Virus record (IMG/VR): IMGVR_UViG_3300007754_000342
Location: 1-61,909 of that record
DNA: 61,909 nucleotides
Strand: one strand, 5' to 3'
DNA from: a virus
The notes beneath the pieces are model-generated. The model was not told the DNA's origin. It saw nothing but the letters and a program-made list of their open reading frames with translations, and searched no databases. The position numbers and the translations under genes were made by a program. This document shows positions 25,309 to 34,146 of the stretch, one piece after another (within the stretch, counting starts at the first letter, position 1; each line of letters begins with the position of its first letter).

Positions 25309-25923
25309 ATGTTAGACGTATCGTCACATAAAAATGTAGAAAATGTTATAAGATTCTTTTTGATGTATTTACCGCCACGAGGAGCAGAATCAATACTCGA
25401 TGTCGGTGGTGGTAGTACAGCTCCATATAAAGGCGTTCTACAAACTCGTACAAAAAAATATAAAAATTTAGATATAAGACCAGGTGATAGAGTTGATTAT
25501 TGCCAAGATATTATAGAAGGTACAAATTTTAAAGATAAACAATGGGATTGGGTTTGGTGTTCAGAAACACTTGAACATATACCACAACAATATATGAAAA
25601 CTTTTGTTGATGAAATTTGTAGGATAAGTAAAAATATTGTTTGGACATTTCCACTACCACACTCACCAGCGTTCCACGATGACCCAGGCCATAGTGAAGT
25701 TATAGTTGATATGAAATCATATGATACGGATTTCAATGTTATTGATAAAACTACAAAAACTGGAAAAGGAATCTGGATATTTGCAAGAAAAGATAAAGAA
25801 ATTCAAGTATCTAAAAGAGGAATAATCCAAGAAGGATATTCAGAAGATACTCTACCATTCGTAGTAATAAATTATAAGTGTTATGATAGAAATAATACTA
25901 AAAAAGCTTGGACGTTTACATAA
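25309..25923 (+). CDS. Class I SAM-dependent methyltransferase
   Basis: This 204-residue protein has the Rossmann glycine motif ILDVGGGSTAPYK (motif I), LDIRPGDRVDYCQDI (motif II/III region) and WVWCSETLEHIPQQY, typical of small class I methyltransferases. No target-recognition domain is present, so the substrate is more likely a sugar, lipid or protein than DNA. The ATG follows AAAGGTTAT. It sits between the RNA/restriction island and gene 32. Confidence 0.8.
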   Translation: MLDVSSHKNVENVIRFFLMYLPPRGAESILDVGGGSTAPYKGVLQTRTKKYKNLDIRPGDRVDYCQDIIEGTNFKDKQWDWVWCSETLEHIPQQYMKTFVDEICRISKNIVWTFPLPHSPAFHDDPGHSEVIVDMKSYDTDFNVIDKTTKTGKGIWIFARKDKEIQVSKRGIIQEGYSEDTLPFVVINYKCYDRNNTKKAWTFT

Positions 25924-25941
25924 CATCTTAGATATATATTA

Positions 25942-25994
25942 TTAATCAAGGTTTTACTTTGATTAACAATTAACAATTAAAACATTAACAATTA
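25942..25994 (+). promoter_or_regulatory. gp32 leader: hairpin plus repeated AACAATTA (candidate translational operator)
   Basis: TTAATCAA (25942-25949) pairs perfectly with TTGATTAA (25959-25966). Three copies of AACAATTA follow (25965, 25972, 25987), ending at the AGGAG ribosome site. T4 gp32 represses its own translation by binding a folded 5' element and then an unstructured A/U-rich stretch over the ribosome site. This leader has both parts. Function is inferred from the layout. Confidence 0.6.
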
Positions 25995-26006
25995 GGAGAT
26001 TATAAA

Positions 26007-26777
26007 ATGGATATTGATGCAATACGGAAACGTTTAAATCAGTTACAAACCACAAACACTCGTACTTCAAATTTATGGAAACCGCAACCAGGAAAGCAAG
26101 TTGTTAGAATTGTACCTAATAAGTACAATAAAACTTCACCTTTCATTGAGTTGTATTTTCATTATGATTTGGGCGGACGAACCTACCTATCACCAATTTC
26201 TTTTGGAAGACCAGACCCTGTTGAAGAGTTTGCTGACAAATTGAAATCAAGTGGTAATCGTGATGACTGGAGACTTGGTAAGAAACTTGAAGCTAAGATG
26301 AGAACTTTTGCACCTGTACTTGTACGTGGAGCAGAAAATGATGGTATTAAGTTTTGGGGATTTGGTAAAACAGTCTACCAAGAATTACTCTCGGTTATTG
26401 CTGACCCAGATTATGGTGATATTACAGATGCAGAAAATGGTCGTGATGTCGTAGTTGAGTTTAAGACTGCAGAAGAAACAGGAAAATCATTTCCTACTAC
26501 TGCTATTCGTGTTAAACCAAATCAGACACCAATTTCAGATGATAAACAAACAATGGAAGGAGCATTAGAAAACCAAGTTGATTTAAATACGGTTTATAAT
26601 GAACGTTCTTATGATGAACTTACAGAAGTTCTGAATGAGTGGTTGAATCCATCTGAAGATTCTGACGCGAATGGTACAGCTACTGAAACGGTAGATAAAC
26701 CTACAAAGGAAGCTTTGAAGGAAACTACTACAGTAGATGATGCCTCATCCGCGTTTGACGAATTATTCAATCGGTAA
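26007..26777 (+). CDS. Single-stranded DNA-binding protein (gp32-like)
   Basis: This 256-residue protein is a gp32-type ssDNA-binding protein, coating single strands in replication and recombination. It shows the basic N-terminal cooperativity region, the OB-fold core (LWKPQPGKQVVRIVPNKYN, FHYDLGGRTYLSP, KFWGFGKTVYQELLSVI) and the acidic C-terminal tail (DDASSAFDELFNR) that recruits partners. T4 gp32 is 301 residues; the zinc-binding insertion appears missing. It is directly upstream of uvsX. Confidence 0.92.
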   Translation: MDIDAIRKRLNQLQTTNTRTSNLWKPQPGKQVVRIVPNKYNKTSPFIELYFHYDLGGRTYLSPISFGRPDPVEEFADKLKSSGNRDDWRLGKKLEAKMRTFAPVLVRGAENDGIKFWGFGKTVYQELLSVIADPDYGDITDAENGRDVVVEFKTAEETGKSFPTTAIRVKPNQTPISDDKQTMEGALENQVDLNTVYNERSYDELTEVLNEWLNPSEDSDANGTATETVDKPTKEALKETTTVDDASSAFDELFNR

Positions 26778-26789
26778 TTAAATAATATT

Positions 26790-26853
26790 GGGTGGCTAGG
26801 GTTAAGAGCCACTGTTAAGAATAGAGGAACACTCCGTCTTTCTGGAACCACCC
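26790..26853 (+). promoter_or_regulatory. Structured intergenic RNA between gp32 and uvsX with two exclusive folds
   Basis: GGGTGG (26790-26795) can pair with CCACCC (26848-26853) to enclose the whole element. Alternatively GTGGCT (26792-26797) pairs with AGCCAC (26807-26812). The two folds share bases and cannot coexist. No T-run follows, so it is not a simple terminator. It ends 10 bases before the uvsX ribosome site, so it may regulate uvsX translation or mark an RNA processing site. Confidence 0.5.
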
Positions 26854-26873
26854 ATATTTACATAGGAGATTTT

Positions 26874-27995
26874 ATGTCCGCAAGAGACGAATTGGCTTCG
26901 GTTTTATCCACAAGCCTTAATAAACAATTTAAAAAGGATTATCCGAAAGTAGCATATTTTCTTGATGGTTCTGATGAAACGCCAACCGATGTAACCGATT
27001 TTATTTCTACTGGTTCATCTATGTTGGATTTAGCAATTTCTAATAAGCCAAATGGTGGTATAGCTATTGGTCGAATTACAGAAATAAATGGACTTGAATC
27101 AAGTGGTAAATCCTTGGTTGGAGCCCATTTATTAGCTTCTACACAAAAGAAGGGTGGAGTAGCCGTATACATAGATACTGAGACTGCAGTTAGTAGAGAA
27201 TTTCTTGAAGTTATAGGTGTTGATATAGACAATATGTTATATGTTCACTTAGAAACTGTAGAAGAAATATTTGAAGCTATAGAAAAGATAGTTACCAAGG
27301 TTAGAGAAGAAGATACAGGTAGATTGGTTACAATATTGGTTGATAGTTTAGCTGGAGCTTCTACTAAAGTTGAGATGGAAGCCGATTTTGAGAAAGATGG
27401 TTGGGCTACAAGTAAAGCTATCATCATTTCTAAAGCGATGAGAAAGATTACTCAGATGATTGGAAGACGTAAAGTCGCTCTTGTGTTTACTAATCAATTA
27501 AGACAAAAGTTGGGTGTAATGTTTGGAGACCCTTGGACAACAAGTGGTGGAAAAGCGTTACCATTTCATGCTTCTACTCGTATTCGATTAAAAAATAAAG
27601 GTCAGATAAAAGACACTAAAAAGAATACGATTGGAATGAATATACAAGCTCAAGTTATTAAAAATAGATTAGGGCCTCCATTAAGACATTGTGAGTTTCC
27701 ACTTTATTTTGAAAGTGGTATTGATGATGATGGTAGTTGGCTAACCGTAATGAAAGAACATGGTATTTGTAAAGTTGCAGGAGCTTGGTATACACTTCCA
27801 ATTATTGATATGGATACAGGTGAAGTTACAGATGAAAAGAAATTTCAATCAAAAGATTGGTCAAAACTTTTGGAAGACAAGGAATTTAAAGATTATGTAT
27901 ATAGTATGATTTGTGATAAAGTTATTTTAAAATATACAAAAGAAGATTTAGGTATTGATGATGTGGAGATGACCGAAGAGGTATTAGGTGACTAA
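26874..27995 (+). CDS. uvsX: UvsX RecA-like recombinase
   Basis: This 373-residue protein is a UvsX-type strand-exchange protein. The Walker A motif is GLESSGKS, Walker B lies in VTILVDSLAG, and an L1/L2 region follows (IGRRKVALVFTNQLRQKLG, then WTTSGGKALPFH). The acidic C-terminus resembles T4 UvsX. It works with the neighbouring gp32 in recombination-dependent replication. Its last 8 bases overlap the exonuclease gene. Confidence 0.95.
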   Translation: MSARDELASVLSTSLNKQFKKDYPKVAYFLDGSDETPTDVTDFISTGSSMLDLAISNKPNGGIAIGRITEINGLESSGKSLVGAHLLASTQKKGGVAVYIDTETAVSREFLEVIGVDIDNMLYVHLETVEEIFEAIEKIVTKVREEDTGRLVTILVDSLAGASTKVEMEADFEKDGWATSKAIIISKAMRKITQMIGRRKVALVFTNQLRQKLGVMFGDPWTTSGGKALPFHASTRIRLKNKGQIKDTKKNTIGMNIQAQVIKNRLGPPLRHCEFPLYFESGIDDDGSWLTVMKEHGICKVAGAWYTLPIIDMDTGEVTDEKKFQSKDWSKLLEDKEFKDYVYSMICDKVILKYTKEDLGIDDVEMTEEVLGD

Positions 27996-29049
27996 TGCTA
28001 AATATCTTTCGATACTTGAACAAATAAAAAACGACGGCGGTCGGATTGAACATAATAACCCTGACGATAAAGTATTGATAATAGATGGCCTGAATACTTT
28101 TATAAGAGTTTTCAGCGTCGTACCAGTTACCAATGATGACGGAGCTCACGTTGGTGGAATAATTGGTTTTCTAAAGTCAATTGGTTTCGCTATAAAAATG
28201 CACAATCCCACGAGATGCATAATAGTATTTGATGGAGAAGGAGGCTCAGACCGCCGTCGTAAGTTATACCCAGATTATAAAGCTAAACGTAGAACAAAAA
28301 TACGTTTGAATAGAGCGTATGATTGGAACACACCAGAAGATGAACATCAATCTATGTTGTTCCAAATGAGTCGGTTAGTAGAGTATTTACAATTACTACC
28401 ACTAACTATTATATCTGCTAATCATTTGGAAGCTGATGATGCTATTGGTTATATATCCAAACAAATTTTAACAGATTCTAAGATAACAATAATGTCTACT
28501 GATAAAGATTTTCTTCAGTTGGTAGATGATAGAATTTCTGTTTGGAGCCCTACCAAGAAAAAAAAGTATACACCAGTTGAAGTTCAAGAAGAATTTGGTA
28601 TACCATCTCATAACTTTTTGATGTATAAAATAATTGATGGTGACAAGTCAGATAACATTCCTGGCATAAAAGGAGTTGCATTAAAAACAATTAAAAAATG
28701 CTTACCACTTTTACAAAATAACCAGATAGTTAGTATAGAGGAAGTTTTAAAATATATCGAAAATAATGAAGTTACAAAAAATGTCAAGTCTATGTTGACA
28801 GAAGATAATCGAAAACAATTACAATTAAATAATGATTTAATGCAATTGAATGATGTTAATATTAGTGGTAACGCTAAATTAAAGATTAAAGATATTGTTG
28901 ATGAACCAATTCAACAATTATCTAAATTTAATTTTACGAAAATGTTTTTAAAAGATAAATTATTTCAATCGTTACCTAATGTTGATAGTTGGTTATTAAC
29001 TACATTTGCTACTTTAAATAAATATGCAGGAATAAGTAATGACAGATAA
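27988..29049 (+). CDS. 5'-3' exonuclease / RNase H (T4 Rnh-like)
   Basis: This 353-residue protein has the FLAP/5'-3' exonuclease arrangement. The first metal Asp is in VLIIDGLNTFIRVF, with Arg/Lys helices in YPDYKAKRRTKIRLN, Asp clusters in ANHLEADDAIGYI and STDKDFLQLV, and the helix-hairpin-helix DNA-binding part GDKSDNIPGIKGV. In T4 the equivalent removes RNA primers and flaps. The start is GTG at 27988, inside the end of uvsX; no better start is near. Confidence 0.9.
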   Translation: MTNAKYLSILEQIKNDGGRIEHNNPDDKVLIIDGLNTFIRVFSVVPVTNDDGAHVGGIIGFLKSIGFAIKMHNPTRCIIVFDGEGGSDRRRKLYPDYKAKRRTKIRLNRAYDWNTPEDEHQSMLFQMSRLVEYLQLLPLTIISANHLEADDAIGYISKQILTDSKITIMSTDKDFLQLVDDRISVWSPTKKKKYTPVEVQEEFGIPSHNFLMYKIIDGDKSDNIPGIKGVALKTIKKCLPLLQNNQIVSIEEVLKYIENNEVTKNVKSMLTEDNRKQLQLNNDLMQLNDVNISGNAKLKIKDIVDEPIQQLSKFNFTKMFLKDKLFQSLPNVDSWLLTTFATLNKYAGISNDR

Positions 29050-30415
29050 GTTAACTGGGTTTGGAACACCATTCCAAATAAAAGTAATAGCGTCTCTCTT
29101 AACAGATTTAAAGTTTCTACAAACATCTTCGGATATTATAAATGGTGATATATTTGATTCTAATGCAAATGGTTGGATAGTTGAGGAAGTAACAAAGTAT
29201 TTTTTGAAACATAAGCAAGTACCAACACTCGATGTTTTAAAAATAGAAATAAATGCTATAGAAGATGAACCATTACAAGTAGCTGTTATAGATAATTTAA
29301 GAGAAATTTGGAAAAATATAGAAGCTACAGATTTAGATTGGGTAAAAGATAAATGTTTGGAGTTTTGTAAGAATCAAGTTTTAAAGAATGCTATATTGGA
29401 GTCGGTAAATCTTTTAGAGAATCAAGATTACGATGGTATTAAATCGTTAATTGATAAGTCTATGTCTGTTGGTATTGAACGAGACTTGGGTCATGAATAT
29501 TTAACAAGTTTAGAGGAGAGATTAACAGAGTCGGTTAGAAACACCACACCTACTGGTTGGGATATTATAGATGAAGTGATGGATGGTGGTCTTGGTGCAG
29601 GTGAACTTGGTGTTATAGTGGCACCAGCTGGTATTGGTAAGACTTGGATGTTACAAGTTGTTGGAGCTAATGCCATTAAAAAAGGAAAAACTGTAGTTCA
29701 TTATAGTTTGGAATTAAATCAGACTTATGTTGGGTTGAGATATGATACAGTATTTAGTGGTGTAACTACATCAAATATCAAATTTTATAAAGAGGACGTA
29801 CAGAAGAAGATAGATGCACTTAAAGGTAATTTATATATAAAATATTATCCTACTCGTTCTGCTACAGTTCAAACGATAAATTCACATTTACAACAATTAT
29901 TAATTCAAGGTATAAAACCAGATTTAGTTGTTGTTGATTATGCCGATATTGTAAAACCACTTGGTACATTCAGAGAAAAGAGACATTCTATTGGGGATAA
30001 TTACGAAAGACTTAGAGAGTTAGCTGGTGAGTTTGAAATTCCTGTATGGACAGCTTCACAAGCTAATAGAAGTGCTCTTGAAGAGGAAGTAATTGATGCT
30101 ACAAAGGTGTCGGAAGATTATTCAAAAGTTATGACATCTGATTTTGTAATGTCAATAAGTCGTAAGGTAGAAGATAAAATATCTAATACTGCTCGTTGTC
30201 ACGTTATTAAAAATAGATTTGGAGTTGATGGTATGACATATCCAATGATGATGAATACTAATATTGGTAATATAGAAATTCATGAGTCTAATACTGTGGG
30301 TGGAAAACAACAACAAAAGAAAATGGATAGTTCGGAAGACTATCTTAGAAAATTAGCTAAAAATAAATATGATGATTTTAAAACTGATGGTAGCAAAATG
30401 GAAGGGTTTGAATAA
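29039..30415 (+). CDS. Replicative DNA helicase (gp41-like, DnaB family)
   Basis: This 458-residue protein has a DnaB-type RecA core: Walker A APAGIGKTWML near residue 195, VVHYSLELN (H1a), Walker B DLVVVDYADIV and the ASQANRSALEEE glutamine region. The N-terminal 160 residues are the helical hexamer domain. T4 gp41 (475 residues) unwinds the fork and works with a primase, which is not in this window. Overlaps the exonuclease gene by 11 bases. Confidence 0.92.
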   Translation: MTDKLTGFGTPFQIKVIASLLTDLKFLQTSSDIINGDIFDSNANGWIVEEVTKYFLKHKQVPTLDVLKIEINAIEDEPLQVAVIDNLREIWKNIEATDLDWVKDKCLEFCKNQVLKNAILESVNLLENQDYDGIKSLIDKSMSVGIERDLGHEYLTSLEERLTESVRNTTPTGWDIIDEVMDGGLGAGELGVIVAPAGIGKTWMLQVVGANAIKKGKTVVHYSLELNQTYVGLRYDTVFSGVTTSNIKFYKEDVQKKIDALKGNLYIKYYPTRSATVQTINSHLQQLLIQGIKPDLVVVDYADIVKPLGTFREKRHSIGDNYERLRELAGEFEIPVWTASQANRSALEEEVIDATKVSEDYSKVMTSDFVMSISRKVEDKISNTARCHVIKNRFGVDGMTYPMMMNTNIGNIEIHESNTVGGKQQQKKMDSSEDYLRKLAKNKYDDFKTDGSKMEGFE

Positions 30416-30470
30416 TTATAGTAGGTATAGGTATACACGAAATGAGAAAGTTTACGAGAGAAGGTAAAAA

Positions 30471-32477
30471 ATGAAATTTAAGTTGTCGGAAAATTTTATA
30501 AATAAGTATAAGAGGCGAAAAGCCCCATTTGGTTTTAATGGTTTAGGTGAGTTAGTTTATATGAGAACCTATTCAAGAATTAAAGAAGATGGTAAAAACG
30601 AAAGATGGTGGGAAACTGTTCAACGAGTAGTAGAAGGAACTTATTCAATGCAAATGAATTGGATTGAATCACATCAATTAGGGTGGAATCCCTGGCAAGC
30701 TCAAAAGTCGGCACAAGAAATGTATGACCGAATTTTTAATATGAAGTTCTTGCCGCCTGGTCGTGGTCTGTGGGCAATGGGAACGCCCATTACAGAAGAC
30801 AAGGGTTTATATGCCGCCCTAAACAATTGTGCTTTCGTATCTACGAAGACACTAAGAGAAGATTATGCTAAACCTTTTTGTTTCCTTATGGATGCAAGTA
30901 TGTTGGGTGTTGGTGTAGGTTTCGATACAAAAGGTGCTGGAGAAATAGTAATCAAAGGTATTCAGAAAGATAGAGATGAACAAGTTTATCAGATACCAGA
31001 TACTCGTGAGGGATGGGTAGAATCAGTTCGTCTATTATTGGAAAGTTATTTTCATGGTCAAGCACCAGTGAAATTTGACTATACAAAGATACGAGGTGCA
31101 GGTGAACCAATTACTGGATTTGGTGGTGTCGCAAGTGGTTATGAACCATTAGAAGAAGTACACGACGCAATCAGAAAAGTTCTTGATAATAACGCAGGAG
31201 AACCAATTACAATCACTACAATTGTTGATATTATGAATCTTATAGGTAAATGTGTTGTAGCAGGTAATGTTAGAAGAACTGCTGAGATTGTATTTGGAGA
31301 CCCACATTCAGATGAATATTTAGATTTAAAAAATTATAAAGTTAATAAACATAGAGAACAATATGGTTGGACATCAAACAATTCTATATTTGCAAAACTT
31401 GGTATGGATTATACCGAAGTATCAAAAAGAATTGTAGACAATGGTGAACCAGGTTTAGCTTGGTTGAAAAATATGAGAAAATATTCTCGTATGAAAAATG
31501 GTGGAGATAATAAAGACCATAGAGTTGCAGGTGGAAATCCTTGTTTAGAACAATCATTAGAGAGTTATGAGTTATGTTGTTTAGTAGAAACTTTTCCAAG
31601 TAATCACGATAGTTATGACGATTATGCTAGAACATTAAAATATGCTTATCTATATGCTAAAACTGTAACACTTGGTAAGACTCATTGGTCAGATACAAAT
31701 CGTGTGATGTTAAGAAATAGAAGAATCGGTTGTTCTGTTAGTGGTGTCGCACAATTTATTACTAATCGTGGATTAAATGAATTAAAGAATTGGTTAAATA
31801 ATGGTTATGATGTAATACAAGATTGGGATAAAATGTATTCAGATTGGTTTGCAGTACCAAGAAGTATAAAAACTACTTCAGTAAAGCCATCAGGTACAGT
31901 TTCACTATTAGCAGGAGCGACTCCAGGATTACATTACCCTGAGAGTCGTTTTTACATTAGGAGAATAAGGGTTTCAAAACATTCAGAATTATTAGAACCA
32001 TTGAAAAAAGCAAAGTATAAAGTAGAACCAGCGGTTGGTTCAGAAGATACGACAATGGTCGTAGAAGTTCCTGTTGATGTTGGTGAAGGAATAAGAACAG
32101 CGGCGGAATTATCCATATGGGAACAATTCCATTTAGCCGCATTTCTTCAAAGACATTGGGCAGACAATCAAGTAAGTTGTACTGTAACATTTGACCCAGA
32201 GTCAGAGGGTTCAGTTATTCCACAAGTACTAAATTATTTTCAATATCACTTGAAAGGAATTTCATTACTACCAAGACATGATTATGGTGCCTACCCACAA
32301 ATGCCATATGAGTCTATTGATGAAAAAGAATACAATAAACAAGTTAAGAGACTTGGTAAGTTATCATTTGGAGTTATCAAACACGAAGAGGCTGATATTG
32401 ATAAATTTTGCAATAATGATGTATGTGCAGTAATTCCGATGACTGGTGATAATGACAACCAAGAATATGCTAATTAA
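30471..32477 (+). CDS. nrdJ: Class II (B12-dependent) ribonucleotide reductase
   Basis: The 668-residue protein matches monomeric adenosylcobalamin-dependent ribonucleoside-triphosphate reductase. It has the first redox Cys (LNNCAFVSTKTL), the radical loop GNPCLEQSLESYELCC with the thiyl Cys in NPCLE, and the SVKPSGTVSLLAGATPGLHY phosphate-binding block. A C-terminal Cys pair (FCNNDVCAV, C-x4-C) is reduced by thioredoxin or glutaredoxin. It makes dNTPs without oxygen or a metal subunit but needs host cobalamin. No B12 riboswitch is visible. Confidence 0.93.
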   Translation: MKFKLSENFINKYKRRKAPFGFNGLGELVYMRTYSRIKEDGKNERWWETVQRVVEGTYSMQMNWIESHQLGWNPWQAQKSAQEMYDRIFNMKFLPPGRGLWAMGTPITEDKGLYAALNNCAFVSTKTLREDYAKPFCFLMDASMLGVGVGFDTKGAGEIVIKGIQKDRDEQVYQIPDTREGWVESVRLLLESYFHGQAPVKFDYTKIRGAGEPITGFGGVASGYEPLEEVHDAIRKVLDNNAGEPITITTIVDIMNLIGKCVVAGNVRRTAEIVFGDPHSDEYLDLKNYKVNKHREQYGWTSNNSIFAKLGMDYTEVSKRIVDNGEPGLAWLKNMRKYSRMKNGGDNKDHRVAGGNPCLEQSLESYELCCLVETFPSNHDSYDDYARTLKYAYLYAKTVTLGKTHWSDTNRVMLRNRRIGCSVSGVAQFITNRGLNELKNWLNNGYDVIQDWDKMYSDWFAVPRSIKTTSVKPSGTVSLLAGATPGLHYPESRFYIRRIRVSKHSELLEPLKKAKYKVEPAVGSEDTTMVVEVPVDVGEGIRTAAELSIWEQFHLAAFLQRHWADNQVSCTVTFDPESEGSVIPQVLNYFQYHLKGISLLPRHDYGAYPQMPYESIDEKEYNKQVKRLGKLSFGVIKHEEADIDKFCNNDVCAVIPMTGDNDNQEYAN

Positions 32478-32569
32478 TTTCACGTACATCAAACCCGCGG
32501 ACAGGCAGACAACGCACCTGTAGAAAAATGCGTATTTTCGTTAACGAATATAACAAAGGAGAACGATAA

Positions 32570-32653
32570 ATGAAAAATCGTAATCTAATATCGTTGGCTG
32601 TGTTTGTACGCCTAACTTTCCCATTTTTTCCAAAAAAATATCCACCCTTTTGA
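32570..32653 (+). CDS. Possible 27-residue peptide
   Basis: The frame starts with ATG preceded by AAAGGAG at optimal spacing. It encodes a basic, Phe/Pro-rich peptide (MKNRNLISLAVFVRLTFPFF, then PKKYPPF). The very good ribosome site is the main support; length and lack of relatives argue caution. It could be a leader peptide for the downstream glycosyltransferase. Confidence 0.4.
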   Translation: MKNRNLISLAVFVRLTFPFFPKKYPPF

Positions 32654-32663
32654 ATTTGGGTTC

Positions 32664-32674
32664 ACTATTTATTT
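32664..32674 (+). promoter_or_regulatory. ACTATTTATTT element before glycosyltransferase gene
   Basis: The core at 32666-32672 lies 22 bases before the ATG, with the same context (ACTATTTATTT, then an AAAGG-TTAT ribosome region) as before thyX. Candidate late promoter or leader element. Confidence 0.3.
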
Positions 32675-32694
32675 TTATAAAAAAAGGTTATTAA

Positions 32695-34146
32695 ATGATA
32701 AATCACAAGTTATATGGTAGAAGAATCTTACACGTAATGTCACCTGTAAGATGGCGTTCAACCAAATTTATGCATCAAATGGATTCCAATTATAAAGTAA
32801 TGGTTAAGACTATAAAATGGTTACCAATGTGTCATCATTATGTTTTAGTTCCACCAAACAATACAATTCCGCATCTTGGAGATAATGTTACTAAAATACC
32901 ATTTCCATATGCTGGTAGTGTGTTGTTTAATCGTGGTTTTTTTGAAAGTAAAGCTCTATTGAAGAAGATGGATTTTCAAAAACTCGATATTGATTTTATT
33001 TTTAATCATCAACCAGAACTATTGTATAATGTTTATAATGCTATCTTGACCGATAGATATGGTATGACTGTAGATAGTTATAATTTTTTCCATTGGGTTG
33101 ATTGTGAAAAGAGTAGACCTACTGGTGGCTATCCAGTTGGATTTTTTAGACAAATGGAAGCTATTGATTTATCAACAAAATCTTATTTTCATTGTCCAGT
33201 TAGTTTAGATTATATGAAATCTAATTGGGATAAAATGCCACACACTTCACAAGGTGTTGATGAAAATGTAATGAAAGAGAAGATTAATTATTTCCCACTT
33301 GGTGTTGGTGATTTACCTGACCCAGAACCATTTCCATTACCAGATAAAAAGATATTAGTTTTTAATCATAGGTGGAATCAATCATGTGGTATAAAAAAAC
33401 TTATACAATTTACAGAAGGACTTGATAGAGATGAGTGGTTGGTATGGGTTACCGATGATGATGCTAAACATCCAAAGGCAGGTAAACCTGCACCAGATTG
33501 GATGAAGGTTCAGAACTTACCAAGTGGCGGTCAATATAGATATCTTATAGATAATTGTTATGCTACTATTTGTCTTGTACACGATTATATGACTTGGAAT
33601 TTATCTGCACAAGATGCTATAAAAGCTGAAAGACCAAGTTTAGTTTATGAACATCCAACACACGATTATGTTTTGGGTGAAGACTATCCGTTTTTCTTTA
33701 ATGATAAAAAATCATTTCTTGAGTTGTTAGATAATACACCAAGACATTATGGTTGGGATTTACCAAAACACGATGAGACATTTAAAGAAAATTTAATTGG
33801 TGATTTAATTGATGCGTGTGATAGTAAAAAGAAACGTACTGTCAGAACACCAAGTGCTGGAATAGAATGGTTATATCATATATTACAAGGTAATGGTTTT
33901 AAGAAAAATTTATTACACAATAGTCATCCAAATTTATATCTTAGTAATACTTGGGAGAAGATAAGACTTTGGTGTATGTCCAAAGGAGTTAAGGATGACC
34001 CAAACTATGAATTTACTAAATTATTTATCCCAGATGATAAGAGAGATGAAATACAAAAACTCGTTGATGATTCTGGAGAAACGTTTGGTGAATCAAAGTT
34101 AGACCCAAAATTTACTATAATCAATAAAGATGATAGTTGGTTTTAA
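32695..34146 (+). CDS. GT-B-like glycosyltransferase in the replication block, copy A
   Basis: This 483-residue protein is a paralogue of 41592-42989: shared HVMSPVRW/HYGSPVRF starts, NFFHWVDC/FLFFHWVDC, KKILVFNHRWNQ/KKIVVFNHRWGQ, GGQYRYLI/RGQYRYLL, DYMTWNLSAQD/GYMTWNLSVQD, and an identical end -SWF. The two-Rossmann layout with a C-terminal donor site suggests a GT-B enzyme. It lies directly before, and overlaps, the DNA polymerase gene, which itself ends -AWF. DNA-base glycosylation is an inference; a surface glycan is the alternative. Confidence 0.72.
   Translation: MINHKLYGRRILHVMSPVRWRSTKFMHQMDSNYKVMVKTIKWLPMCHHYVLVPPNNTIPHLGDNVTKIPFPYAGSVLFNRGFFESKALLKKMDFQKLDIDFIFNHQPELLYNVYNAILTDRYGMTVDSYNFFHWVDCEKSRPTGGYPVGFFRQMEAIDLSTKSYFHCPVSLDYMKSNWDKMPHTSQGVDENVMKEKINYFPLGVGDLPDPEPFPLPDKKILVFNHRWNQSCGIKKLIQFTEGLDRDEWLVWVTDDDAKHPKAGKPAPDWMKVQNLPSGGQYRYLIDNCYATICLVHDYMTWNLSAQDAIKAERPSLVYEHPTHDYVLGEDYPFFFNDKKSFLELLDNTPRHYGWDLPKHDETFKENLIGDLIDACDSKKKRTVRTPSAGIEWLYHILQGNGFKKNLLHNSHPNLYLSNTWEKIRLWCMSKGVKDDPNYEFTKLFIPDDKRDEIQKLVDDSGETFGESKLDPKFTIINKDDSWF

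Larger units (their letters stand above)
32478..32694 (+). other. 217-base gap after nrdJ with palindrome and a short frame
   Basis: The gap is less AT-rich at its start (ACCCGCGGACAGGC), with a small CAGG...CCTG hairpin. It holds a perfect 12-base palindrome TTCGTTAACGAA at 32537-32548, a 27-codon frame (32570-32653) and a TATTTAT element (32666-32672). I see no tRNA, riboswitch or terminator with a T-tail. Confidence 0.5.

Noticed and set aside
32478-32694. Cobalamin riboswitch linked to nrdJ
   Set aside because: No GCCACTG-type B12 box or matching fold is visible after nrdJ, and the 55 bases before it are too short.
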